Position numbers and translations under genes: made by a program
The notes under the pieces: model-generated
What the model saw: the letters and a program-made list of their open reading frames with translations, nothing else
Databases searched by the model: none
What the model was told of the DNA's origin: nothing
Shown here: piece by piece, positions 1 to 8,147 of the stretch
Layout: each line of letters opens with the position of its first letter
How positions within the stretch are numbered: position 1 is the stretch's first letter
Source of the DNA: JAPOXR01 sp965219635
GTDB taxonomy: Bacteria; Pseudomonadota; Alphaproteobacteria; Rhodobacterales; Rhodobacteraceae
NCBI GenBank assembly: GCA_965219635.1
Contig: OZ244783.1
Location: 248,001-312,000 of the forward strand
DNA: 64,000 nucleotides
Reading direction: 5' to 3'

Positions 1-118
1 CAGAAACGCGTCCCGCAAGCACCAGTCTTTCCGCATCCCTGCGGGAAGCAACTCCGGCCCGCGCCAACACCTTGGCAACTCGTTCGCCCTGTGGTGCGGG
101 TCTCTTTGATTTGGGCAT
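1..118 (-). CDS. RsuA/RluB-type pseudouridine synthase, N-terminal part only
   Basis: Only the first 39 codons are in the window; the gene runs off the left edge. The start is the ATG whose complement lies at 116-118. The peptide has a short basic leader and then a typical S4 RNA-binding start (KVLARAGVASRRDAERL), the signature of the RsuA/RluB/RluE/RluF family that makes pseudouridine in rRNA. The catalytic domain is not visible, so the target site cannot be told. It is divergent from tadA, sharing a spacer of about 120 bases. Family is confident, subfamily is not. Confidence 0.8.
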   Translation of the reverse strand, partial: MPKSKRPAPQGERVAKVLARAGVASRRDAERLVLAGRVS

Positions 119-240
119 GTCATCGTCCAGTAGTGCTCACTCTCCGTAGCCAGTCTCCAATCGGTTTCGCAATTCAATTCTGCTGCTTGTTGATGCTATC
201 CGGACCTTGAAAGCAACTCCGATCAATTCGAAGTGGGCAT

Positions 241-738
241 ATGAGCAGCAACCTGCCCAAAACCGCCAAGTGGCCGTTCAGTTCGCAAATGGGCGCTGCC
301 CTTGAAGAGGCGCGCCGGGCAGCAGCTCGAGGTGAAGTGCCCGTTGGTGCAGCCATTACAGGACCGGATGGACAATTGCTGGCTGTGGCGGGAAACCGGA
401 CCCGCGAATTGAATGATCCGACCGCTCATGCCGAATTGCTGGCGATCCGCGCTGCCTGTTCCACCACCGGCAATCCAAGGCTGGAAGGGTGCAGCATCCA
501 TGTGACGCTTGAGCCATGCGCCATGTGCGCGGGCGCAATCAGCCACGCCAGGATTTCACGGCTCTACTATGGTGCATCCGACCCCAAATCAGGCGGTGTC
601 GAGCACGGCGCCCGGGTCTTCGAGCACCCTCAGTGCCATTTCAGACCGGAGGTCTATTCGGGATTTTGCGAGGCCGAGGCACAAGAGTTGCTTTCTGGCT
701 TCTTCAGTGAACTCCGCAAGAACGGGAAAGCAGATTAA
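241..738 (+). CDS. tadA: tRNA-specific adenosine deaminase TadA
   Basis: 165 residues, normal for the family. TadA converts the wobble adenosine 34 of tRNA-Arg(ACG) to inosine. The zinc deaminase signature is complete: HAE at residues 63-65 (zinc ligand and catalytic Glu) and PCAMC at 92-96 (two Cys ligands). The segment GEVPVGAAI near residue 31 is the usual N-terminal strand. The ATG at 241 is preferred over the internal Met at 289 because the leader matches the usual family length. It is a single gene, divergent from a pseudouridine synthase, so two RNA-modification genes share one spacer. Confidence 0.95.
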   Translation: MSSNLPKTAKWPFSSQMGAALEEARRAAARGEVPVGAAITGPDGQLLAVAGNRTRELNDPTAHAELLAIRAACSTTGNPRLEGCSIHVTLEPCAMCAGAISHARISRLYYGASDPKSGGVEHGARVFEHPQCHFRPEVYSGFCEAEAQELLSGFFSELRKNGKAD

Positions 739-980
739 TTCCGATGCGGCAGTGTTGAGGCTGGTATTGGCCAGATAGTTCCCGAGAGCGAACCCCGGTT
801 CTTTCGCCGTCTTTGCAGTGCGAGGCCGAGCGGCATTGCCGGACGCCAGGCACCAATCAAACTGGACACCGAACTGAAGGTTGCCGGTTTGGGTCTTCGA
901 AGATATGCGTTCGGCAATTCGATCGTTCCGCTGTGCCGGCATTTCTGGCAATTCGGGGCGAGCGGCAGGCAAGAGGCGGA

Positions 981-1655
981 ATGCAAGGAATGAACAGCTA
1001 TATTGATGGCTATTGTGAGAGGCTGGAACCTGGCTTCTGGGCGGAACCTCTAAACGCTGTCACCAATCTTGCCTTCATCATCGCGGCAATCGTCGTGGGC
1101 AGAAGTCTTGGGCGAAATGGACCTGTACAAGCGTGGGTTCTCGTGGCGATCATGACCATGATCGGAACGGGCTCTTTCCTGTTCCACACCTTTGCGACCC
1201 GCTGGGCAATGCTGACCGATGTGATCCCCATTGCCGCATTTGTCCTCTACTTCCTGTATCTGGCGAACCGCTACTTCCTGGGAATGAGAGTGATTTGGGC
1301 GCTTCTCGCAACGTTGCTGTTCTTTCCGTATGCGCCGGCAGCTGCCTATTTGATTGATGCCCTGATCCCGATTGCAGGAGACTCCTCGGGATATGGTGCA
1401 ATTGCACTTCTGATCTTCATCTACGCCGCTGTGCTCTGGCGCGGAAAGCCGGACGTAGCGCGCGGCCTGTTGATTGGAGGAGTGCTGCTGACCATCTCCA
1501 TTGGTTTTCGTGTAGCAGACCATCTGGTTTGCGACGCGTTTCCTGTAGGCACGCACATTTTCTGGCACATGCTGAACGCTTGCATGCTGGGCTGGATGAT
1601 ACATGTGATACGGAACGAGCTTGAAGGCCGGTACGGGGATGCCGGGCAGGCCTGA
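981..1655 (+). CDS. Ceramidase-like integral membrane hydrolase (CREST family)
   Basis: About 224 residues with six or seven hydrophobic segments. Conserved family residues are visible: the opening NSYIDGYCER, then GSFLFHTFATRWAMLTD (Ser, His and Asp of the metal site), and near the C-terminus GTHIFWHMLN (the two further His). In the alkaline ceramidase / CREST superfamily these residues bind a metal and cleave amide bonds in lipids. The natural substrate of bacterial members is mostly unknown. The start is ATG 981 or ATG 990; an AGGCGG stretch lies just before 981. The longer frame upstream has no family similarity. Confidence 0.75.
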   Translation: MQGMNSYIDGYCERLEPGFWAEPLNAVTNLAFIIAAIVVGRSLGRNGPVQAWVLVAIMTMIGTGSFLFHTFATRWAMLTDVIPIAAFVLYFLYLANRYFLGMRVIWALLATLLFFPYAPAAAYLIDALIPIAGDSSGYGAIALLIFIYAAVLWRGKPDVARGLLIGGVLLTISIGFRVADHLVCDAFPVGTHIFWHMLNACMLGWMIHVIRNELEGRYGDAGQA

Positions 1656-1673
1656 ACATGAACGGGGCAATCT

Positions 1674-1961
1674 ATGTCAATTGATCTGGAAACAGCGAGG
1701 CGGGTCGCGCACCTGGCACGCATCAGGATAGAGGAGGAGGAACTGCCGGCGATAGCCAGGGAGTTGTCCTCCATTGTGAATTTCATGGAGCGGTTGAACA
1801 AGGTTGATGTGGACGGCGTCGAGGCCATGACCACGGTCACACCGATGAAACTCCCGCGGCGCCAGGATGTTGTCAGCCAGGCATCTGATCAGGCTGCCAT
1901 TCTCTCAAACGCGCCTGAGGCCAGACAGGGCTTCTTTGCAGTGCCAAAGGTCGTGGAATGA
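1674..1961 (+). CDS. gatC: Asp-tRNA(Asn)/Glu-tRNA(Gln) amidotransferase subunit C
   Basis: 95 residues, the standard GatC length. The sequence begins with the family pattern (ETARRVAHLARIRI) and ends with the APEARQGFFAVPKVVE tail that wraps GatA. GatC stabilises GatA in the GatCAB complex, which amidates mischarged Glu-tRNA(Gln) and/or Asp-tRNA(Asn) in the cytosol. Its stop overlaps the gatA start by four bases (ATGA), implying translational coupling. gatB is not in the window, which is common in alphaproteobacteria. Confidence 0.95.
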   Translation: MSIDLETARRVAHLARIRIEEEELPAIARELSSIVNFMERLNKVDVDGVEAMTTVTPMKLPRRQDVVSQASDQAAILSNAPEARQGFFAVPKVVE

Positions 1962-3526
1962 CTCAGGAACTGAACAAGCTCACGATTGCTGATGCAGCAA
2001 AGGGGTTGCGCAATCGGGAATTCACCTCGCGCGAACTGACGGAGGCTTGCATTCAGGAAATCGAGGCATCCTCACGCCTGAACGCATTCTGCCACCTGTC
2101 TTCCGAAATCGCGATGGAACGGGCCGCGAGCGCAGACCAGCGGATCAGTGCGGGTGACTCGGGGCCGCTTTGTGGGATCCCGATCGGAATCAAGGATCTG
2201 TTTTGCACGGCTGGCGCTCCAACCGGTGCAGCGTCCCGAATTCTTGAGGGATTTCGGCCTGCTTATGAATCGACGGTAACAGCAAAACTGAAGGATGCTG
2301 GCGCCGTCATGCTCGGCAAGCTCAATCTGGACGAATTCGCGATGGGCTCTTCTACAGAGCACTCTGTTCACGGACCCGCTGTGAACCCATGGCGGTCCAG
2401 CGGATCGGTCGAGGATCGTTCGCCTGGGGGATCTTCCGGTGGTTCCGCGGCGGCCGTGGCGGCAGATCTTTGCCTTGCCGCAACTGGAACCGACACGGGC
2501 GGTTCTATTCGCCAGCCAGCTGCATTCACCGGAATTGTCGGGCTGAAGCCGACTTATGGCAGGTGCTCACGATGGGGCATCGTGGCGTTTGCCTCATCGC
2601 TTGATCAGGCCGGACCGATGACAAAGACGGTACGGGATGCCGCTATCATGCTCGAGTGCATGGCAGGTCATGATCCGAGGGACTCGACATCGGCGCCGGA
2701 ACCGGTTCCGGATTTCGAAGCATGCCTGACGGGAGACATAAGGGGCATGCGGATTGGGATACCAGGAGAGTATTTGATCGACGGAACACCAGACCAGATC
2801 AATGACCTCTGGTCCACCGGGGCAGACCTTCTCAAGGAGGCTGGCGCCGAGGTGGTTCGCATTTCTCTTCCACACACCGAATACGCTCTTCCTGCATATT
2901 ACGTGGTGGCTCCAGCGGAAGCGTCATCAAACCTTGCGCGTTACGATGGAGTGCGCTATGGTTACCGGGCGAAGCTCGGCCGCGGCGATGGCATCGTCGA
3001 GATGTACGAGAAAACCCGTGCTGAAGGGTTCGGTGCTGAGGTCAAGCGGCGCGTGATGGTTGGCGCATATGTGCTGTCCCAAGGGTTTTATGAGGCGTAT
3101 TACAGGCGGGCGCAAAGAGTAAGGACACTGATCCGCACAGACTTCGAACACGCATTTACAAGCGGTGTCGATGCCATTCTCACCCCGACTACACCCAACG
3201 CGGCGTTCAGGGTTGGTGAGATGGGTGATGAAGATCCAGTCAGGATGTATCTGAATGACATCTTCACGGTCACTGTGAATCTAGCAGGTCTGCCAGGAAT
3301 ATCGGTGCCATCAGGTCTTGATGCCGACGGTTTGCCTCTTGGACTCCAGTTGATTGGGCGGCCCTGGGAAGAGGGTTCTCTTCTGAACTGCGCCTACACA
3401 TTGGAACAGGCTGTCGGCTTTGATCGGCGGCCGCAGACATGGTGGAAGCCAAATGAAGTATCGAGTAACGAGTTACCTGAGTATTCCGGCAATAGGGCTG
3501 ATCGCAGTCCTGATCTCGGGGTGTGA
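1958..3526 (+). CDS. gatA: Asp-tRNA(Asn)/Glu-tRNA(Gln) amidotransferase subunit A
   Basis: 522 residues; GatA is usually about 490. This is the amidase subunit that releases ammonia from glutamine for tRNA amidation. The amidase-signature triad is visible: Lys79 (GIPIGIKDLF), cis-Ser159 in SPGGSSGGS, and nucleophile Ser183 in GTDTGGSIRQPA. The protein should end near the PQTWWKPN segment. About 25 further residues look non-homologous and run 74 bases into the next reading frame, so the usual stop may have been lost. Coupled to gatC by a four-base overlap. Confidence 0.93.
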   Translation: MTQELNKLTIADAAKGLRNREFTSRELTEACIQEIEASSRLNAFCHLSSEIAMERAASADQRISAGDSGPLCGIPIGIKDLFCTAGAPTGAASRILEGFRPAYESTVTAKLKDAGAVMLGKLNLDEFAMGSSTEHSVHGPAVNPWRSSGSVEDRSPGGSSGGSAAAVAADLCLAATGTDTGGSIRQPAAFTGIVGLKPTYGRCSRWGIVAFASSLDQAGPMTKTVRDAAIMLECMAGHDPRDSTSAPEPVPDFEACLTGDIRGMRIGIPGEYLIDGTPDQINDLWSTGADLLKEAGAEVVRISLPHTEYALPAYYVVAPAEASSNLARYDGVRYGYRAKLGRGDGIVEMYEKTRAEGFGAEVKRRVMVGAYVLSQGFYEAYYRRAQRVRTLIRTDFEHAFTSGVDAILTPTTPNAAFRVGEMGDEDPVRMYLNDIFTVTVNLAGLPGISVPSGLDADGLPLGLQLIGRPWEEGSLLNCAYTLEQAVGFDRRPQTWWKPNEVSSNELPEYSGNRADRSPDLGV

Positions 3527-4349
3527 ACAGGGCGCGGTGGATTCACCGGACCAGTCCAACTCATCAACGGCAGAAACAGTTCAACAGGATGGGGTCGCTT
3601 ATGCCTCAGGCGATCCGTCCGATGTGGACGATTTGTCCGACCTTACTGGCCAAGGGGGACCAGATACCATTGTATCGCTGGTTGAGTTCGCGCTGGGCGC
3701 GCTGGAAACCGGCAACGCGGCGCTGAATGCGTCTGAAGACTCGCAGGAAGCACTTTATCTTGAATCACCGGCACTTCCGGGTGTTAACGGAATGCCTGGC
3801 GCAAGCCTTATTGAGGATGAGGGTGGTTCCGGACCGGAAACCACTTCAATTGGCGGGAGCTTTGCGCCGGCCTCGGCTTCGACAGTCCCTGCACTGGATG
3901 CAGCAGGGCAGGTTGCCCTTGCCCGCACGGAAACAGGGCTCATGACCGGGCTGGATCGAAGAGGTTCCGTGCTGTCGGACGAACAGGACTTCGATGCGGT
4001 TGCAGGTCGAGAAACAATCGAGTCCGACTCGTTGCGTCGCCTGTATCAGCAAATGGAGTTTGTGGCCTTCCAACCTACGGATCTGCCCGAAAGGCAGGGC
4101 AGTGCCAACGTCGCCGAATATGCCCTCTCGGTTCCACACGAAGTTGGAACAAGGGTCTTTCCCCGGCAGAGGTTCCTGTTCTCGCGGTCAAGGTTTGACA
4201 GGCGCTGCGCAGCTTACGCAGACGGTCATGCAGCGCAGGTTGCATTCCTTGATGCCGGAGGCCCGGCGAGGGACAGGCTCGGCCTTGATCCCGATGGCGA
4301 CGGGTTTGCTTGTGGGTGGTCGCCGGTACCGTACCGGAGAATGCTCTAA
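3453..4349 (+). CDS. Lipoprotein with C-terminal Excalibur-like calcium-binding motif
   Basis: 298 residues from the ATG at 3453. The N-terminus is a lipoprotein signal (MKYR, hydrophobic core, lipobox LISGC), so the protein should be membrane-anchored. The middle is acidic, Ser/Gly-rich and low complexity. The C-terminus has RRCAAYADGHAAQ followed by LDPDGDGFACGW, the DxDxDGxxC signature of the Excalibur domain. I know no defined function for this family. The gene starts 74 bases before the end of gatA in another frame and is followed closely by an amidase gene, suggesting an envelope role. Confidence 0.7.
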   Translation: MKYRVTSYLSIPAIGLIAVLISGCEQGAVDSPDQSNSSTAETVQQDGVAYASGDPSDVDDLSDLTGQGGPDTIVSLVEFALGALETGNAALNASEDSQEALYLESPALPGVNGMPGASLIEDEGGSGPETTSIGGSFAPASASTVPALDAAGQVALARTETGLMTGLDRRGSVLSDEQDFDAVAGRETIESDSLRRLYQQMEFVAFQPTDLPERQGSANVAEYALSVPHEVGTRVFPRQRFLFSRSRFDRRCAAYADGHAAQVAFLDAGGPARDRLGLDPDGDGFACGWSPVPYRRML

Positions 4350-4363
4350 CGGAGAATGAAGGC

Positions 4364-5077
4364 ATGAAGGTCACACACAGGCCTTCGCCTAACTTCGGAG
4401 AAAGACGGGCGTCTGCAAGACCACGGCTCGTGGTCATTCACTACACCGCCATGGCCTGTACGGAGGATGCGCTCGCACGCCTTTGCACTCCGGAGTTTGA
4501 GGTTTCGGCCCACTATCTGGTGGATGAGGCCGGCGGCATCCTCCGGCTGGTGGAAGAGGAAAAGCGCGCATGGCATGCGGGCGCCGGGGAGTGGGCTGGC
4601 CAGCAGGATGTCAATTCGCGCTCGATCGGAATTGAGGTAGCCAACGCCGGAGACAGTCCTTTCACGGCAGATCAGATGGATGCGCTGGAGGCCCTGCTGG
4701 GTGACGTGCTGCCAAGATGGGCAATCCGGCCAAGCGGCGTCATCGGCCATTCCGACCTCGCGCCTGGACGGAAGATTGATCCGGGAACACGCTTCGACTG
4801 GCGGCGTCTTGCGCTGAATGGGCTTTCTGTTTGGCCGGAACCGGGCTTTGAATGCGAACCTGATGCGTTTCTGTTTGCATCGGCAGCAGGCAGATTTGGA
4901 TATCCGGTACCCGGACCTGATGCAGCAGGTGAGAAATTCGACTCTTTGCTGCGTGCATTCCGGGCAAGATTCCGCCCATGGGCGCACGGTCCTCTGGACC
5001 GTCAGGACATGGGAGCAATTTTGAGCCTTGCGAGGAATCATCCCGCGAAGCCTTTCAATTCGAATGGCGCTGCCTGA
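4364..5077 (+). CDS. N-acetylmuramoyl-L-alanine amidase (AmpD/AmiD type)
   Basis: 237 residues. Amidase_2 enzymes cut the MurNAc-L-Ala bond of peptidoglycan fragments. The zinc site is seen as His26 (VVIHYTAM), His129 (GVIGHSDLAPGRK) and Asp139 (KIDPG), with Lys137 as the usual catalytic partner. SIGIEVANAG near residue 88 is the family core strand. No signal peptide is visible from the Met at 4364, which favours a cytoplasmic AmpD-like recycling role, although a membrane form cannot be excluded. The start lies 15 bases after the lipoprotein stop, so the two are probably co-transcribed. Confidence 0.88.
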   Translation: MKVTHRPSPNFGERRASARPRLVVIHYTAMACTEDALARLCTPEFEVSAHYLVDEAGGILRLVEEEKRAWHAGAGEWAGQQDVNSRSIGIEVANAGDSPFTADQMDALEALLGDVLPRWAIRPSGVIGHSDLAPGRKIDPGTRFDWRRLALNGLSVWPEPGFECEPDAFLFASAAGRFGYPVPGPDAAGEKFDSLLRAFRARFRPWAHGPLDRQDMGAILSLARNHPAKPFNSNGAA

Positions 5078-5151
5078 TGTCCTCAACCGGCCCCGAGAGG
5101 ATGACGGCTGGTGTCTGATTTGACTTCGTACTGTGCCGGCATTAGGCGCAG

Positions 5152-5532
5152 GAGTGCGGGCGGCTGGATGGCTGCGCGGGAAGTCCCCGTGAGGAAAGTC
5201 CGGACTCCACAAAACGACGGTGCCGGGTAACGCCCGGCCGGGGCAACCCGAGGGAAAGCGCCACAGAGAACAGACCGCCTGGAAACAGGCAAGGGTGAAA
5301 CGGTGGAGTAAGAGACCACCGCACCGTCGGCAACGGCGGTGGCGAGGCAAGCCCCACCGGGAGCAATGCCGAATAGGGGCCGCAAGCGGTCATTCCGCGT
5401 GCTGGTTTTGGGCAAGTGGCCCGGGTAGGCAGCTTCACTGTCGCGGCAACGCGGCAGGTAGATGAATGGCCATCCAGGAAGGCATAGTGTCTTCTGGACA
5501 GAATCCGGCTTACAGGCCGCCCGCGCACCGAC
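5152..5532 (+). ncRNA. rnpB: RNase P RNA, bacterial type A
   Basis: Catalytic RNA of RNase P, which matures tRNA 5' ends. The conserved 5' core GAGGAAAGTCCGGACTCC is at 5191-5208, and the matching 3' block ACAGAATCCGGCTTACAGG is near 5498-5516; these form P4 and flanking structures. Helix P1 can be drawn between 5154-5164 and about 5515-5528 with a two-base bulge. The GC-rich stem pairs between are as expected for alphaproteobacteria. A weak promoter (TTGACT at 5120, ATTAGG at 5141) would start transcription close to the predicted 5' end. Exact ends are estimated to within a few bases. Confidence 0.95.
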
Positions 5533-5875
5533 CATTTGATAGCGTGCATGACTGATCCCACGGACAGAATAAGTGCGGCGCCATCCAGAGCCTTTTCGGA
5601 CTGGACCGGGCCATCTGGCTCTTGTGAAGTCGTTACGGAAGTCCAGTTTCTTTGCAGGTCAAGAACCCATTTTCTCCGGCGAGACTATGGCAAGGGTAAG
5701 AACAATGAAGCGGAACTTCTCAAATGTGCTCATGCACCATTTGACAATGCAACGCGATACCCATAAGGTAATTGTGGGTTTTCTGTCACGACTGCAAGTG
5801 AGCTTCTTGGGCAACAGGAACAAGCTCATGCGAGGTTTGTGACTGAAGCCCGGAAGTCGGAAGAAGTAGGCAAGC
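5533..5875. other. Spacer between rnpB and the abiE locus
   Basis: About 340 bases. I see no convincing gene in it. The reading frames present have no family features. The only positive sign is a candidate promoter for abiEi at 5741-5769. Confidence 0.5.
5741..5769 (+). promoter_or_regulatory. Candidate sigma70 promoter for abiEi
   Basis: A perfect -35 hexamer TTGACA (5741-5746) is followed after 17 bases by TAAGGT (5764-5769), a weak -10. It sits about 105 bases before the abiEi start. AbiEi antitoxins are known to repress their own promoters; I could not identify the operator repeats with certainty. Confidence 0.3.
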
Positions 5876-6691
5876 ATGTCCGCAGATAAGCACATGTCGT
5901 TCTTCCGTCGAAAACCAGTGTTTACAGGAAAGGAACTGGGAATCCATCTCGCGTCTCGTGGTTTGATTGGAAGCAGAGGCCAAGAGGCGCTCTTGGCTTA
6001 CTACACCAAGACAGGCCGTGTAATCAGGGTGCGCCGGGGACTGTATGCCGTAGTCCCTCCGGGTGCTGAACCAAACGTCTATCCGGTCGACCCTTATCTC
6101 ATCGCGGGCAAGTTGACTCCAGATGCAGTGCTTTCTCACCACACCGCGCTTGAGTTTCACGGGCGGGCATACTCAGTCTGGAATCTGTACATCTACTCAA
6201 CAGCCCGGCCTGTCGGGAAACTGAGTTTCCAATCAAAAGGTTTTCGCGGGATCGGGTTTCCTGTGGCCCTTCGACGCACCGGCACGGAGCATTTCGGCGT
6301 ACTTGACCGGGAGCGCGGCGGCATAATGGTACGCGTGGCTAGTCTGGAAAGAACACTGGTAGACATCTTGCATAGACCCGACCTGGCAGGGGGTTGGGAA
6401 GAAATCTGGCGTTCCCTGGAGTCAGTCGAGTTCTTCAACGTCGACCGAATTGTGGAGTATGTGCAGTTGCTTGGCAACGCAACTACGGCTGCGAAGGTAG
6501 GGTTCTTTCTGGATCAACACCGTGACATACTGATGGTTGAGGAACACCATCTTTGCCAGCTTCGTGAGGAACGGCCCCGGCAGCCGCATTATCTGGACCG
6601 GAATTGGCGAAAGGCTGGATCCTTGGTGGCAGATTGGAACCTCATCGTTCCAAACAAAGTGCTCGAACGGTCTTGGGGAGAGGTCCTGTGA
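5876..6691 (+). CDS. abiEi: AbiEi-family antitoxin (type IV toxin-antitoxin)
   Basis: 271 residues, full length. The N-terminal winged-helix part carries the family string KTGRVIRVRRGLYAVVPPG (about residues 44-62). The rest follows the AbiEi pattern: YPVDPYLIAGKLTPDAVLSHHTALEFHGRAY, VRVASLERTLVDIL, WEEIWRSLESVEFF, and the C-terminal ADWNLIVP. AbiEi represses its operon and counteracts the AbiEii nucleotidyltransferase toxin. Its stop overlaps the GTG of abiEii by four bases. Met7 at 5894 is an alternative start. The partner toxin is broken, so this is probably an orphan antitoxin. Confidence 0.88.
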   Translation: MSADKHMSFFRRKPVFTGKELGIHLASRGLIGSRGQEALLAYYTKTGRVIRVRRGLYAVVPPGAEPNVYPVDPYLIAGKLTPDAVLSHHTALEFHGRAYSVWNLYIYSTARPVGKLSFQSKGFRGIGFPVALRRTGTEHFGVLDRERGGIMVRVASLERTLVDILHRPDLAGGWEEIWRSLESVEFFNVDRIVEYVQLLGNATTAAKVGFFLDQHRDILMVEEHHLCQLREERPRQPHYLDRNWRKAGSLVADWNLIVPNKVLERSWGEVL

Positions 6692-6909
6692 GGGTTAATC
6701 CTGAGTTTCTGGCCGCCGAAGCTTAAGCAACCGGATTCCGGACCGAGATGCTGGAGAAATCTGTCCGGTTGCTGACTCTGCTCAATGCATTCTGCGAACA
6801 TCCCCAGCTTGCAGGAAAACTGGCACTCAAGGGCGGAACTGCTTTGAACCTATTCTTGTTCGATGTTCCGCGGCTTTCCGTTGACATCGATCTGAACTAC
6901 GTCGGTGCA
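6688..6909 (+). pseudogene. abiEii: Remnant of AbiEii nucleotidyltransferase toxin
   Basis: Starts at GTG 6688 overlapping the abiEi stop. The first codons read VRVNPEFLAAEA, then an in-frame TAA at 6724-6726, then ATGFRTEMLEKSVRLL, which matches the continuous N-terminus of AbiEii. The frame goes on through KGGTALNLF and PRLSVDIDLNYVGA, the nucleotidyltransferase motif with its two Asp, and then family similarity stops at about 6909. AbiEii is normally around 300 residues, so roughly three quarters is missing. A fragment could restart at the ATG at 6748 but would lack most of the enzyme. The toxin is judged dead by a nonsense mutation plus truncation. Confidence 0.85.
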
Positions 6910-7029
6910 ATAAACGTCGCCTTCAATCATCCGGTAGACCGCGAATGTGCTGCCGCTGTGGTCAAATCGGACCACATCTTCTTCGTCGATGTCGTTGAGA
7001 GCACAAACCTCCAAGCAGGGCAAATTCAT
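6901..7029 (-). pseudogene. N-terminal fragment of a Rieske-type ferredoxin
   Basis: On the minus strand, 8 bases after the desaturase stop, an AAAGGAG ribosome site precedes ATG at 7029. The frame reads MNLPCLEVCALNDIDEEDVV, then RFDHSGSTFAVYRMIEGDVYC, then TD: the start of a Rieske ferredoxin (VCALNDIDEEDVVRFD, TFAVYR). It ends where the AbiEii remnant of the other strand begins, before the first CxH cluster motif. The product therefore lacks its iron-sulfur ligands. In the second desaturase locus at 44-45 kb the equivalent ferredoxin is complete, which supports this reading. Too short to be found by length-based gene calling. Confidence 0.75.
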
Positions 7030-7037
7030 CTCCTTTG

Positions 7038-8141
7038 TTATCCGGTGGTCTTGATGTCAGACATTGACATCCCGTTTTTGACCCGCCCGGCGCCGGGCGG
7101 CAATTCCGGTCGGATGAAATGCGCCGGATCGCGCAGTTGCCGCAGGACGCAAGGGATGATCTCTGCCCAGGCGTGACACAGCGAGCGGTTGGGCACGGGC
7201 AAGTCATGCTTGACCGCGTCATGCAGTTTCGGCAACGCATGATAGGGCACCATCGGGTACATGTGATGTTCGATGTGATAGTTCATGTTCCAATAGATAA
7301 AGCGCAGGACCGGGTTCATCAGAACGGTGCGGGAGTTGATGCGGTGGTCGAGCACGTCCTCGGCCAGGCCCAGGTGTTGAGGCAGGCCCATCACCAGCAA
7401 CAGCCAGATGCCATAGGCCCGCGGCAGCCCGATGAGCATCAGGGGCAGTAAGGACCAGAACCAAAGCGCCGCCAAAAGCGTGGCCGCGTAAACCGCGATA
7501 TGGACCTGCGCGACGCGGACGGCCTTGGAGCGCTCGGCCTCGGGGATGAAATCGGCCTCATCGGGCGGGATGATGCCGACCGCATTGCGCGCCAGCGCCA
7601 TCAGGCTTTGCGGTACCGCGACGATCCCGAGAAGATTCAGGCACAGCACGATCAATTGCGGCGGGCGCATGCCGGCGATTTCAGGGTCACGGCCGACGAT
7701 GATCGTATCGGTGTGATGGCGCGCATGCGACCAGCGCCACACCACGGAATTACGCATCATCAGGAAACTGGCGAGTTCATAGACCGCGTCGTTTTTCCAC
7801 GGTGTCCTGAAAGCGGTGCCGTGGCCGCATTCGTGCCAGCGGCTGTCTGCGGCAGAGGCATAAAAGACGCCATAGACGAAAAAGAAAGGCAGCGCCCACC
7901 AGCTACCCCACAAGGCCGCGCCGGCGGCCCCGCTGACCACGATCAGCCCCAGCCAGATCGCCAAGTCGCGGGTCGACCGGCTGTCTGAGCGTTTCATAAG
8001 CGATTTCAGAAGCTTGCGGTCAACCGGGGTTTGATACCAATCCGCGCCGGCCAGGCCTTTGTCGAACGCCTTTTGACGTTCCGGCCCGGTCAGCGAATAA
8101 TCCCGCTCCATCGGAAAGGTTATCAGGCTCATCAGGCTCAA
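7038..8141 (-). CDS. Fatty acid desaturase-type di-iron membrane oxygenase
   Basis: 367 residues with several hydrophobic segments. The three His boxes are intact: HECGH (103-107), HARHH (139-143) and HIEHH (289-293), the ligands of the di-iron centre in membrane desaturases and hydroxylases. The substrate may be a lipid, a carotenoid or another hydrophobic compound. It is the last intact gene of the minus-strand island operon and is followed by a broken Rieske ferredoxin that would probably have supplied electrons. The gene may therefore depend on another ferredoxin, possibly that at 44056-44373. Confidence 0.85.
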   Translation of the reverse strand: MSLMSLITFPMERDYSLTGPERQKAFDKGLAGADWYQTPVDRKLLKSLMKRSDSRSTRDLAIWLGLIVVSGAAGAALWGSWWALPFFFVYGVFYASAADSRWHECGHGTAFRTPWKNDAVYELASFLMMRNSVVWRWSHARHHTDTIIVGRDPEIAGMRPPQLIVLCLNLLGIVAVPQSLMALARNAVGIIPPDEADFIPEAERSKAVRVAQVHIAVYAATLLAALWFWSLLPLMLIGLPRAYGIWLLLVMGLPQHLGLAEDVLDHRINSRTVLMNPVLRFIYWNMNYHIEHHMYPMVPYHALPKLHDAVKHDLPVPNRSLCHAWAEIIPCVLRQLRDPAHFIRPELPPGAGRVKNGMSMSDIKTTG

Positions 8142-8147
8142 GCGCCG

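Noticed and set aside
5083..5561. Overlapping open frames on both strands in the rnpB region
   Set aside because: They fall within the RNase P RNA, which is clearly recognised, and their proteins have no family features.
7119..7988. Plus-strand frames opposite the desaturase gene
   Set aside because: They are mirror frames of a high-GC gene with intact His boxes on the other strand.
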